Shown here piece by piece: positions 48,001 to 59,855 of a stretch of DNA of 64,000 bases; position 1 is the stretch's first letter; every line of letters starts with the position of its first letter. The stretch lies in the NCBI GenBank assembly GCA_947561585.1, contig CANNZV010003153.1, positions 1 to 64,000 of the forward strand. The letters are read 5' to 3'. The translations under genes were made by a program, and so were the position numbers. The notes under the pieces are model-generated. The model worked only from the letters and a program-made list of their open reading frames with translations, ran no database searches and was not told the DNA's origin. The stretch is from Caprella mutica (taxonomy: Eukaryota; Arthropoda; Malacostraca; Amphipoda; Caprellidae).

Positions 48001-49515
48001 ATCATACATTATAACTGTTTCTTATCACAATTTTTATTTCTTTAAATACACTCACAGTGGGAATTTATTTTTAAGAACAGGCCAACTATTTGGCGAAAAT
48101 TACTTTTGACAATCAATTAATTTCCACAACTGGATTATAATGAAAGATTTAAAATGATAATTAATTGTTAGATTTAATACAAAGAAAGTATTAAATTATT
48201 TTTAATTTACGTCTCTATTGATTATTTAATTAGCTGTAACTAAAAGTTTTGGTGGTGAAACACGACCTGACACGACTTGAGTTACTCTATCTCCTCTCAG
48301 GGTGAAAATAGATGCATTGGGTAACAGTTACACCATCGAGAGTTCCCCTGACGGAGAGTCTTGGCAACAAGTTGGTGGTGAGACAGAGGGGGAGGAGGGT
48401 ATTGTCTGGCGTAACTTCGAGTTCAGTCACAGAGTTGTGCTGTACTTCAGAGTCACAATGAAAAAATTGAATTGTGTAAGTATTCCCCTAATGCTATGCT
48501 TCAGTATTGCCCAGTCGAGAAATAAGGATTCACCCTACGCTATGGCAAAGCAAGCTTCATCGTTGCATTGCTATGGCAACGACCGTGTTTTTGATTCATA
48601 AACTTGGTCATTGCTATAGCGGTGCACCGCTGAAGTCGACATTGCTGTAGTGTTGGCTTAACAGTAGCGAGAGCCTTGAGCGTTGGTTTAGCGGTATGGA
48701 ACTGTACGAATTCCACTATCTTGCTGAACAGAGGTGCACTACTCGGTAATTAGAGAATCACCCTGATTGACGTAGTTCGGAGATTTAGATGGTAGGTTGA
48801 ATCATTTTTTCCAATCTATAATATCCGGCGAAATCACAGTGTTAGTGCCACTTTGAGCTGAAAAAGCAGAGGAATTTGGAGGCTGATGTATGGTATTTTC
48901 TCTTGGCCTGCTTACCCTATTCCTAATTTCTGATTTGACATTTTTTAACTTCTCAATGGTAGCTTGAAAACTGTCCGACTCTGACTGTAGAGTAGAGCGA
49001 CAAAAATATTCCTTGATGTCTACTCGAATTCACATAAGACAAAAATTGGCGAGTAAGGTTTGGTTGACATGATGATAAGAGAGAGTTTCCTTAGTTTGTT
49101 TGTTTAGAGAACTACAAACACGGCTAAACTATACAAGGACTGTTTTATCAGTACTCATTGGTACAGATAAAATTGAATAAATTAACATTTTTTTAGGGAG
49201 TAGAAAATTGAATTAAAAGATTTATACATTTTAAACTCAAAATATCTATGAACTGTTGTTATTTGTACCATGTTTATTTTATTGTTTATATCTAATTATT
49301 TTGAGTTCTTTGTGATTTTATAATTATTGTTAGTTTACTATTTTTCCTTTTGAAGCTCTTAAATTTAGGTAAATTTAAGTATACTCAGATACTTAATTTA
49401 CTATCTCTAACTGGTTACTTTAATTTTTCTAGCCAATTTTTTAATATTTTGACAGTATGGCATAGATCTGTACCATTTAGAGAGTCCAGCTCGCACCACT
49501 GCTGTCACAAACTAA
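42041..49515 (+). CDS. BTBD9-like BTB-BACK-F5/8C protein, copy 2 (8 exons, 437 aa)
   Basis: Coding exons: 42041-42198, 42722-42950, 44222-44452, 45210-45365, 45914-46037, 46813-46993, 48301-48475 and 49456-49515. Every exon has exactly the length of its counterpart in copy 1, giving 437 codons without a stop. Domains are the same: BTB with LPVHKFVLSARSKYFE, BACK with EIDIFRAAERWAGVN, and a discoidin-like end with IDGDENSF and YTIESSPDGESW. The paralogues are nearly identical in parts of exons 1, 4, 5 and 7 but clearly diverged in exons 2, 3 and 6. The intron after exon 4 starts GCTAGT instead of the GTTAGT of copy 1, a rare GC donor; if it is not used, reading through stops after 17 codons. 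An AATAAA about 75 bp past the stop is a possible poly(A) signal. As for BTBD9, a Cullin-3 adaptor role is family inference. Confidence 0.85.
42985..43508. mobile_element. Fold-back element with repeats inside its arms, intron 2 of copy 2
   Basis: The left end GGAGCAAGTAAAGATAACGG is matched by the reverse complement of the right end (GGAGCAAGTAAATATAGCGG). Inside both arms a unit of about 30 bp related to TTTCTGGTCCGTTATCTTTA recurs, about five copies on the right (43360-43508) and two or three on the left (42985-43080). The centre is unrelated AT-rich DNA. No coding capacity. Confidence 0.7.
47480..47888. repeat. Low-complexity T-rich part of intron 6, copy 2
   Basis: Contains a T run of about 18 at 47480-47500, a second T run near 47520, a region of TTTTTATTTT words, and an A run at about 47872-47887. 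A short CCAACCAACCATTGGTTGGTT palindrome lies at about 47759. No coding content. Confidence 0.7.
48500..48720. repeat. GC-richer repeat fragment (GCTATAGCGG words)
   Basis: Contains CGCTATGGCAAAG, GCTATAGCGGTGCACCGC and GGTTTAGCGGTATGG. Related wording occurs at 62110-62160 and 63690-63860. The fragment lies in intron 7 of copy 2. It appears to be one of a dispersed family; limits are not clear. Confidence 0.4.
48802..49029 (-). pseudogene. Unrecognised coding-like fragment in intron 7 of copy 2
   Basis: A minus-strand frame of 75 codons between stops reads as real protein: a charged helical part (FQATIEKLKNVKSEIRNRV) followed by a Ser/Pro/Asn-rich part ending in DIIDWKK. It has no ATG and no splice partner was found. 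Composition differs from the flanking intron, and the same area holds GC-richer repeat pieces (48500-48700). It is probably the C-terminal end of a transposon-borne accessory protein, but no family was recognised. Confidence 0.35.
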
Positions 49516-52305
49516 CAGCTCTCTTAAACAATAAGGACAACAGTCACTTGAAACGTGAAGGTTACAAACCACGATGTACTGCACTCACACAATAAAGGAA
49601 ATGAAGAGCTGTTTTGAAAGATTTGTAAGAAATGAATCGTACGAAGTCAGCTTGATTATTCATTAAGGTGACATGGTGGCAATTGTAAATTTATATTTTT
49701 ATTCCACATCAAACTCTTTCAGAACTAACCATTATTTGTATTTAATCATGACGAAATTTATTATGTATTTTATGGAAATTAATTATTCAATTATCAAAAT
49801 TCCTGTGAATGAATATTCATATACTTTTCAGTGTACATTACTGTATAACCTGTATTATCTCTGTAAGTTTATTTATTGTAATAAAAATATATTCGATAAA
49901 CTTTTATCTTCAGCCCCATACTAACTATTTATTTTGAATTATTCTCCAATAATTTCTACTGATTGAAAAGGAATATTATGTAAGACTCAAATGTATCATC
50001 ATAATCGGTAAAAAACACAGTAACTAGTTAGAGTAAATATATAGTGACTGTTGAAGGCAACCTGTAACTTCAACAATGTTAGAATGTTTCCCCGTTAACT
50101 TTATTCATTTCAAGCTAAGTAATAATTGCATATCGAGAAATAAATGAATAACTAAAAAATAACATAGTTATATTCTAGAAGCTTTCTAAAAAGATAAGGT
50201 TATAATGAAAAAATAGTATTACATATTGTGGGTTAACTAAACTCTTTACATTCTGAAAACGTGTCGTGTTAAAAATGTAATACAATTATCGTTTACAAAT
50301 CTCTTACAAAATGATAGAGAATTAGCGTCTTGCATTATACATGCATACCTTACTCAATACGAGTTGATTAAGCCAATGTAAAAGACTACCAATTATGGAT
50401 AATAAATGTCAAGCAAAGAAGTACTTAAATAAAATGTTTATGTAAAGAGAGCTGTGAGATTTTCACAGAGAGTTTAGAAGGGGTATAAAAACTTGATGAT
50501 ATACCTAATGTGTGTGACCAGAGTCAACCTTGAATGGTTAAATTTCTCTGTATTTCAACACTATATATATTCGGGACTTTTTCATCTAGAGCAATCTTTG
50601 GTTTAGAGCCCAAACGATGGCATCTAGGAGGAAAGCTCCACGTATGTGCTCCCTGGCAAAGGTTTGTTTCTCACCGAGTATTATAACATTTGTCGTAAGT
50701 TAGTAAAATGGAGTAGATGTAACTTTTGTACTGTAACTTACTTTGGAATGAATATACTCAGCTAATTAGTTTTTCATTTATCCTTCTGTCTAGCATTCCA
50801 ATTCCATGTTACCCATTATTTCCTATTTGTCACGTTAAGAATTCCGTGAATCAAGCCTCTTAATCTTAATAGATATATTATTAAATAAACGAAGACAAGA
50901 AATATTTAAAGAGTAATTGAGTAAATAAAAGTTCAGAACATACCCTAGTGGTAACCTCAGTTGTTATGCCAAGATTTAACATTAAAAGTAGTTAACAGGC
51001 CAGTCACACAGAAGTCGTTAACATTAGTTAACATTCCAGTTGTTAACAGTGACGTCATAGTTCCAAACAATGAATCAGTGCTCTTGCAGAGTCATATAAT
51101 TTAATATATATTCTATATCACTACTTATCTGTATTAGTACCAAGTAAAATAAATCATTTTTCAATTAAACGACAAATGGATTCTTGCGTGCATTTCATAG
51201 CTATACCTAGTATAAAAATGATTAAAAACCCTAAAATTATTATAAAATGTTTAAATTCAATCTACTGGACTCTATTTCGGAAATTCCCCTGTTGTCAAAT
51301 GTTTTTAATTCCCTTTGTTAGGTATATATTGATCTAATGTCATATTCTATAGTATCTGAAATGATAAACTGTTAATATTTAAATATCATTAAAGGTCCTC
51401 TCTAGGCTCCGGGAAATAAATGACTTTATAACATAATATTATAGAACTAAGGTCTACGATAATTATTCCGCTAATTGCATACAATTTGGTTCAATATATA
51501 TTTTATAATTTGTTTTTAAAGTTTTTTAATACTCTGTGAGCAACATTTGAGCGAATCACTTATCTGATGGTCAAGAAGAAGATTGCACACTTTTTGTTTT
51601 GATTACAAATTTGAATTTTATAAGCTAACCATGCGTTTTCGGCCTTAATTTAAATTATTTTAGTTATTAATGGTTTCCTAAGGTATATAAACGTTTCTAT
51701 TATAAGTTCATTCAATTTTATACCTTTACACGAATATTAAATGGATATATTAAACCTAATACCTAGTTGACAATCAAAACAAATGGTGTACATTCTTTTT
51801 ATTCAGGCTGAAATTTTCTTAAATTAGTAAGTCGGAAGTAAAATAGGTTTTGTAGAGTTTTGATTATAAAAAACTACAGACCCACGTTTTTCAAACTTTT
51901 CATTGACCCTATATAAAAGTGACACAATTGATATTCCGCCGAAAGCCCTTGACAATAAAGTTCTTTCTATTTCAATATACATCTTTAAATTCCGCGATCT
52001 GAAAAAAATTATCATTCAAGTGACTACCTGAGTTAAGGTACAAAGTTTATTGTTATTTATATGTACTTAACGATCGATCAAAGTGTTGCAAAAACACTGT
52101 ATAGTGTGTTTAATGAAAATCAAAGATATGTGCATTTTATTTTAAAATGCATTTTATTGAGATGTTTGAGTTATACAGATATCAGTCATTCAAGACATAC
52201 TATGCTATTCAGATAGTAGCGACCCCCATCAATCAACTACAATTGGAAAAGCTAAAAATAATTATCGTAAAAGAAGAACGAATATACGTACAAATAATAT
52301 TAAAA
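49516..52305. other. 3' flank of copy 2 and intergenic DNA
   Basis: The first ~110 bp match the 3' flanks of copies 1 and 3. 50990-51060 contains four GTTAAC words and a TGACGTCA (CRE-like) site without gene context. A candidate small exon at 50617 is listed separately. Otherwise AT-rich with no supported gene. Confidence 0.5.
50562..50661 (+). other. Candidate promoter plus first coding exon
   Basis: TATATATAT at 50562-50570 lies about 50 bp before an ATG at 50617. The following 15 codons (MASRRKAPRMCSLAK) are basic and end exactly at GTTTGT, a possible splice donor (50662). Spacing of TATA, start and donor is gene-like and the patch is less AT-rich than its flanks. No following exon was found in the window, so this remains a guess. 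Confidence 0.2.
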
Positions 52306-52876
52306 CTGTATCTTGGTCTCTTTTTCTCCGCCTCTTACTGTACCATAAACAAGTAAAAACATTTTGAACTGATGGACATAGTTTAAGAACAGATAAGCAA
52401 AGAGTGAGGGTAAATTTTTTTTTCATTGCGCGAAGGTTATTCTTAGAGCTAACTCTTTGATTTTACTACTAAAAGGCAGTGAATTAAGAGAAAAAATTAT
52501 AATGGTAGATATTATTATACAGGGTGCTTACACTTCTTCCAGGGAAACTATTTTGAAATAGAACAACTTCAGTGACATTTTGATCTCATTGAAGTTTTCA
52601 CTTTTAATATTCGTTCTTCGCTTGTTTATTGCATGGTTTAAGAAGTGTAAACACCCTGTATTAAAATTTCAACCATTATATTTTATCCCCTTTTTTTCAC
52701 TGTCTTTTAGTAAGTAAAATAACATAGTTATAGCTCTATGAATAACCTGCGAACAATGACAAAAATAATCACCCCCACTCTATAATACCTGTTCTTAAAC
52801 TATGTCCATCAGTTGAAAATATTTTTTACCAGTTAATAGTACAATAAGAGGCAGAGAAAAAGAGACCAAGATACAG
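52306..52876. mobile_element. Nested palindromic element, about 215-bp arms
   Basis: 52306-52518 and 52660-52876 are diverged reverse complements. They begin CTGTATCTTGGTCTCTTTTTCT, end with its complement, and share AACTGATGGACATAGTTTAAG and GGTTATTC-TAGAGCTA. At the exact centre sits a 139-bp TA-flanked element with its own inverted ends. The whole may be one large fold-back transposon or an inverted duplication centred on the small element. Open frames 52147-52356 and 52795-52983 overlap the arms and are not genes. Confidence 0.8.
52520..52658. mobile_element. Tc1/mariner-type MITE, 139 bp
   Basis: Ends CAGGGTGCTTACACTTCTT and, complemented, CAGGGTGTTTACACTTCTT differ at one of 19 positions. 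TA dinucleotides flank both sides (52518-52519, 52659-52660), the target preference of Tc1/mariner transposases. Non-coding, so it would depend on a transposase elsewhere. Confidence 0.85.
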
Positions 52877-53500
52877 GTTTTTCGTCCGTTTGTTAACGAT
52901 TTATAAGTATTTGAAAAAGGGGAAACACATTTGTGACCCATAGTGTATACATATATTGAACGTAAGTTGAAAATTTCCCTCATAATTGCTCTCGTTTCTA
53001 TAATTTACATGGAGCAGATTTCTATATGGTTGAGTTGCTTTTCCAAAGCCACACTATAAAATGAAATTTATTAAGAAATTTTTTAGATTTGTTGAACAAA
53101 GGTTATAATATATCACAGTTTTATCGAAAATGAATTGTACAGATTCAATAGAAGATCAAGTAAGGGGGATGAACTTTATCTTGTATTATCGTAAATTTGA
53201 TGGTAGTTACTAGGTACCTATTAGGAACAGTTTTAGGTACCTAATATTTTTTTAGAGTAGTGGTATTTGGGTTACGATATAAGTATAGCCAAAAAACACT
53301 TTCTATTATATCCTCTTCAAAATCAGAAGGTAGAAGAAAAGTCATGTGAATAACTTAGATTAAATATCAAGATAGAAATTTAGAACCAAATTTGATTTTT
53401 CTTCTTAATCTTATAACCAATAATCTTTGTTCTAATGAATAGATTAATAACAATTTAGAGAGGAGGATATTATTTTTGATACAACTATTTTACTCTACAA

Positions 53501-56500
53501 GATTTGTTCCGTTCTGTTAAGTGCTCTAAGGAAATTCCTTCCGTTGATATAATGGATGCAGTGCAGAGTATTGTAGAGGAAGATGCGGCCTCTAACAAAA
53601 TCCAAAAGCAAAAATGCAAAATAGGTAATTCAAGAAGGAGCTATAATTATATGCTAGCTTTAGTATCAGAATTTTATTTTTCATTCGATTTTTTTTTTAA
53701 TTTAACGAGTATACAAAATTATTCTTCAGTAACAGCAAGTTGAAAAAAAATGTTACCCATGACTAGATTTCTTAACTTCATTCTTATTAATTGTACAAGA
53801 ATATTTACATGTTGCTCTTTAACTAACTTCGGCATGAATTGAATGTATGTCCAGCAGTTATATAACAGATATACACTTCAACAAATCGCATGAATCTTTT
53901 TCTTTAAATTGTTAATAATATTAATATAAACAAACCGATGGGTTCATTAGTTTCCATAATATAATTTTGACATATTCAAGTTGGTATAAAACATTGCAAA
54001 GGGTTCTAGGAAAATTTGGCCTCGTCTTATAATGATTGTATTGAAGAACAATGAAAGAAAAAATTGAAATAATGAGTAATGAAATGTTTAGTGCAATTAT
54101 TATTAAAAGCGGATAACATCATTTACCGTTGTAAAATGATACGTAACATGTTTTGATATTTATTTAACATTAGATTTGATGGGAAAACTCGTTCTCTGAA
54201 TTTTCGGTCTAGGAACTTTCGGTCTGAGATATAAATAAAACTTGTCAGTTAGATATATTGGGAGGGGGGGGGGGAGACGTGTCATGCAATAAAACAATCA
54301 TGAAGTATGCACTACAAAAAACAAGCTGATACAAAAAAATAATTCCGAGACCGAAATTTCCAGACCGTAATTTTCGAGACTATAATTTCTGGGCCCACAT
54401 TATAAAGGTATAGAATGGTCGAATATGGCATTGATTTCAAATAAATTTATTTTGCACTTCTTCGAAATAGGTCTAAAATCTTCTATTATCAACAACAATT
54501 ATTGTAAACGTTTATAAATGGTTATACGTCATGAAACAATTGCATATACAGGTAAAGCTAGTACAACGGACAGTACATGTAGCGGAAAAAATTTCCGCTA
54601 TGCCGAGCAATGAACGCTTTGCACGACTAAGATTTTACTTCAGTTGGGGATTTAAACTTTCCAAGTTTTCTTTAACAGCATTTCAAAGAAAAGCTAATGA
54701 AGGAAAACAATCTTAGATTATTATATGAAAATCTTATAATATTTATATAACTTAAACTCTTATAGATGTATAAAATAATTAGATAGGTATAACTGACTAT
54801 CCTATGAAATAAAATAGATATACCTTTATTAATTTCTATAGAACTTTTCTAATCAAAGAAAATGTGGCGGAAGAGGGTAACAAAATCAAAATATTGAAAA
54901 TCTGAAACATAATACAATAAAGTGTTAATTGTAATTTTGTAAATTGTAATACCTCTGAATAAACTAAATAATTAGATACTTGACTAGATACTTGGTAGAC
55001 AAAAAATATATTAGTTAAACCACATTAAATGAAAAAGTTGTTGTGGCGAGCTGCATGTCCGGAGAACGGACAATTTTATTCCGCTGTACGAGCTTTATCT
55101 GTACTAGCAAATACGAATATTTATAAATTAATTAATTTATGTATATCTTATATCACACACAAACAAGGGCAAATAAATACGGAAGCGAAAATTTTCTGCG
55201 CCATCAAGGGTCTGGGTGCGCTGATTTAGGCAGGAATCATTTATTTATGATTTATTCAAATAATTAGTTATAATTATTTTCAGAAACCTATTCTTACTAT
55301 TGTGAAATTGGAAATCACTTTCCAATTTCCACATTCTTCCCAAAAAATTCCATTAGTAGGATATTTGATTATTCATTGAACAAAATAGCAGAAATTCATT
55401 ATCATTTTTCCATTCATTTTTTTCAATTTTCAAACATACTTTTAATGGCGATTTGTACTTATTATTTTAATCACAGCGGTCTAATCAATTCGATTAGAAA
55501 CTGTAAATTATGTAATAAAAAACTCCTTGCTTCAATCTGCGCTCTTAGACCATTTGGAGCGCAGATCTATGACTTTACCAAAAAAATTTATTCTAATTCC
55601 TTGCTATAAACTCATTGGCAAGCAGTTTGTTATTCTCCTCTCACTTTACTATCTACCTTTTCTCCTGTCAGTACCCTCCACAAATGTTGTCATACCCTCC
55701 AAAAGAGCTATAGTCACTGGTGGTGTCACAGGTAAAGACTATTGTAATCCAGTGTATTGAATCGATCGATGGAGATGAAGAGTCATTTGCCGTCGTGTCA
55801 GAGGATTCTCCCCTCACCATCACACTGGGGCATCCTCACTGGCTATCTTCTTTACGGTGAGTGAAGTCTGCGATATTTAATGGTGAAAAAAATTCAAAAT
55901 GATGGTTATATGAATAACAAATAACGAATTAATTTTTTTGGCTAAGTTTAATAACAACTATACCTACTTCATGATTTTTTAGGAAATGTAGTTAGAAATA
56001 AGTTAAAAACATTTAGGATACATTATCATATAATTCAAGAATAAATATATCTACCATATTTATTTATAAAGGTAATTTAGTTACCCTCATTATATCACCA
56101 AATTACATTGAAAATATTTACTTTTTATTTAAAATGCGATAGTTTACGAGTTAGACAAAATAAAAATTGTGAGCGTGAAATCACATGGTGTTAAAGAAAG
56201 ATGAGGATTGGTTCACTGACTGTAATCAACCGCATATTGGATTTTATATTGGTGGTCAATATGCTTCCCTTTCCTTGATTACGAGGATAAATTGAATATG
56301 TTCTTATATAGCTAATACTCGAATAATTTACTCAAATAATTGAAGAACATTTCAGCTGCACAAAACGAATTGAAAAATTAACAAAATTGTGCTCCATAGT
56401 TTGTGGAATAGTGAAAATTTCACATAAACTTAACTGCTGACGAAACCTCAAGAATTTCAGAAATAGAAGTAGGTGAGTACAATTATACATTTTTACATTC

Positions 56501-57081
56501 ATTTTGACGTTCAATAGTGTTTTTACTCTATATTTTTCATGAAAAGGCCAATTTTAAAAAGGTAGAAGGAAAAAACATTTTGGTCTTATCTGATAAGTTG
56601 CATTTCTCAACTTCTTAAGTCAATAACTCAAGTTAGAAGTGACGTAGAGGCAAATGGTAAATTGCAGAATGATCAGCAATGTGTTGCTTGTTTGTTCATT
56701 TTATTTAGTGGTTTCAGTTTGTTTTATATTTAGAGAAGACTAAATTTTTCCATGTAAAATTCACTTTATTTCTTCTTTGAATATCACATAAATGAGACAC
56801 ACGATCATCACTTGTATGTGAACATTTCCTAGTAATCGATTTTTAGAAACCGCATCTCTTTATGTCTTTCAGTCTTTGAGTTTTTAAAATCTTCATGAAT
56901 TCCACTTTTGGGAAGTTTTGGGGCGAGGGGGCAAGGAGCAAAGTCGCTTAAAAAAATCCTAAAGTAGACTCTCATCCTCCATTTATTATCTACTGATTTG
57001 TTACTTTTTATTTTGTTTCAGAATTTCATAGGACTGTTTTACTTTGAGAGTCCTGCCCGATTCACGGCTGTCACAAAATAA
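53501..57081 (+). pseudogene. BTBD9-like copy 3, broken remnant (exons 5, 6 and 8)
   Basis: Exon 5 (53501-53624), exon 6 (55672-55856) and exon 8 (57022-57081) are recognisable; exons 1-4 and 7 were not found. Exon 5 keeps VKCSKEIPSVDIMDAVQS, but its acceptor is CAA instead of CAG, so the nearest AG would remove one base and shift the frame. Exon 6 has TGA in place of the codon after VY and a 4-bp ATCG duplication three bases later, making it 185 instead of 181 bp. Exon 8 is intact in frame and ends at TAA. Introns after exons 5 and 6 resemble those of copy 1 (for example TTTTATATTGGTGGTCAATA near 56240 and 24080), so this is a genomic duplicate, not a retrocopy. It cannot make the full protein. 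Confidence 0.88.
54196..54385. mobile_element. Small inverted-repeat element in the copy 3 remnant
   Basis: About 42 bp at 54196-54237 (TTTTCGGTCTAGGAACTTTC, then GGTCTGAG) pair with 54339-54385 (CCGAGACCGAAATTTCC, then AGACCGTAATTTTCGAGAC). An 11-G run lies in the spacer at 54264-54274. It is probably a MITE; termini and target duplication are unclear. Confidence 0.55.
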
Positions 57082-59581
57082 CAAACTAACTAACCAGTCA
57101 CAAACTGGTAGACAAACTAACTGTCAACCAATAAGGACAGCAGTCAGTCACAGTGTACTGATCTCACATATTGAGGGAAATATAGAGTTAAGGTGAAATG
57201 TAGCCTACGAATTGTACCAAAATAGTTCATAAAACATTCCTTCCACTCCAAATTTTATAATACTCTATTGAATCTATTAATTAGATCTAAGGGTACTTGG
57301 TATAAAACTAAAACTATTTTAATTTTAAGATATAATTTAAAGAATTGGTTAATTTGTTTATTATGATAAGTAATTAAGGTTGTTTGGTTATTATCAATAC
57401 CCTTCGACTTTCTAAGCTGACTAAGTAAAGTAACAGAATGACGTTCATCTGACTATTTCAAAGCCATAACAAGATCGATAGCTACATCATAAATTGCTAC
57501 CTATTTTATATAGGTATACAGGTAGCGATAAAAATATTACGTTCATATGAAAATACCTAAATATTACATTACCTTTAAATATACAAATATTGAGAGATAT
57601 TTAATATTCTTTCAATGCACTTCTATCTAGATTATTTGATTGTGCTACTTATAGTATTTTTCTCATCATAATCTCGCAGTAATCACCACAAATTTCATAT
57701 AGTTTGTAAGATTTTAAATGTAAATAATCTTTAAATTATTCATTCTTGTGTGAGTGTTAATATTCTATAATTTTCTATTGCATAAACTTTACTATATTTC
57801 AAATTCATTCTGCTAAAAATATATTCAGTACATCGTTTCTTTTCTCCAAAATAACCAATTATTTAATATTATTTTTTTGGAAATCTTTGCTAATTGAAGG
57901 AGAGTATTCCCGAGACTCAAATTGAATCATTAAAATTGCTTTGAAAAAAAATCCAGCCATTTATTAAAGAACGGATAAGATTGAAGCGCAAACTTTTTTT
58001 TCAAAAATTCATTTTTATAATGGATTCTCAATTATTCAAAATAATGCTTCAGGTAACTACTATTTATAAATTATTTATTTTAGAGATGGTTATAAATAGA
58101 TTAGCTATCATTTTAATAATTGTATTGCAAACGAATAATAATTTAAATACTGCACAACTCCTCAGTCCTCAACCATCAGGTGCCAATTTAAGTAACAACT
58201 GTGTGATCCATTGCATGTGTCAATAGTGTGAGAAAAATGTAGGACGAGAAGACAGGAATGTTTATAGTAATTTATGGCATACAATTTTTACCTACGTTAA
58301 TTAATTGTCTGCAGTTACACTTACCAACACAAGAAGAAACATAATGAATGAATAAATCAAAATACTGTTTTAGGCTGAAAATTTGTCTTGTGAAGAAACA
58401 ATGCACTATCTGGAAAATCTTAACCATCGTGTGTAAAACTGTTAGTCCAAATCAATCAAGTAGGAAATTACTAAAATTGCGTTTAAGGTTTGGAATGGAG
58501 TTATGAATGCGTTTGTAATGTCCATAGTGACGAGTCATTAAGTTCAGTTATTTGAATAAGGATTACCGAGTGAAAGAGAATCAGAAATTAGGAACTTAAG
58601 TAATACAATTAATTTTATTAAATTGTATTACTTATATTTTTACAAGGGCATTCAGTCTTTAGCGATAATCGTAGTTTTATTGTTCGTAAATTTAACGTTT
58701 TATTTTTGTGGAGTATAGTTCAAATTTTAGATTTAGTGTTTTAGTGCACAGGAATTAAAATCTGCATAAGAAACTCTTTTTCCTTTTCTCAAATATTTCA
58801 GTGTTTAAAATAGGTTCGATTTTAAAAATCTGGTATAAAAAAAATATAGTTTGAATTGTTTTTTTTTAATATTTTTCCATTAAAAACAAGAAACAGGGGT
58901 CTGAAAATAATTCAAGGGGGAAATTTAGTCCATTTCATATACTATTTCATCGACGTAATATTAATTACGCAATAAAATAATAAACCAACGCTCGCCATTT
59001 TTTGAAATATTCTCTTCAAAGAGTTATTGTATTTTACATTTTTTTTTCATAAAAATAGAGATAAAGTGCACTACAAAAATTTTGTAATTATATCCGTACG
59101 ATTTATTTTCAATTTCAAATTAAAATCATAAGGTCAAATTTATTCGATGAAAAAAAGTTAAATGCGATCAAAGCTAAAAATAAATTGAATGTTGTGTTTT
59201 TGTATTTTTGTATAATTATTTTATGACAATTTCAATTTAACGATAGAGATTAGTTAGATTCAAATCTGTAGATTGGATACCATTTGAATTAACTTGGAAG
59301 AGAATAGGATTGTATTGTAGAATAGGAAATAGTCAAGAAATGACGTTGTCAATTATAGTTCAGAACTATGTTATTTATAAAGATAAATTACAGTTAGCAG
59401 ACTAATGATTCACATCTTTAATTGTCATTAAAATGGATACATAAAAATTTAGTTATAAATGCAATAACTGTATTTAAAAAAAAGTATAATTATCAGACAA
59501 ATTCTATGTATCTTCTAACTACTTTCTGGTAGATATATTTTATCTTACTTTCAGTTGAGTTGTTTACTGCTAAAAATCTTT
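57082..59581. other. 3' flank of copy 3 and intergenic DNA
   Basis: The first ~100 bp keep the 3'-flank motif CCAATAAGGACAGCAG seen after copies 1 and 2. Beyond this no gene or clear repeat was recognised. The open frame 57981-58226 has no supporting signal. Confidence 0.5.
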
Positions 59582-59855
59582 GATAGGAAAGACAAATCTA
59601 AAGACAAATTTTGATAGGAAAGGACAACTCTAAAGACAAATTTTGATAGGAAAGGACAACTCTAAAGACAAATTTTGATAGGAAAGGACAACTCTAAAGA
59701 CAAATTTTGATAGGAAAGACAAATCTAAAGACAAATTTTGATAGGAATGACAAATCTAAAGACAAGTTTTGATAGGAAAGGACAAATCTAAAGACAAATT
59801 TTGATAGGAAAGGACAAATCTAAAGACAAATTTTGATAGGAAAGGACAAATCTAA
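59582..59855. repeat. Minisatellite, 30-32 bp unit, nine copies
   Basis: The unit GATAGGAAAGGACAAATCTAAAGACAAATTTT repeats nine times with single-base variants (AACTC for AAATC, loss of one or two G/A). It is flanked by ordinary AT-rich DNA. Not coding. Confidence 0.95.

Noticed and set aside
51000..51060. Cluster of GTTAAC words and TGACGTCA as a regulatory module
   Set aside because: No gene or promoter nearby and only chance-level support by eye.
59582..59855. CRISPR-like regular repeat
   Set aside because: Units are contiguous without unique spacers and the DNA is eukaryotic; an ordinary minisatellite.
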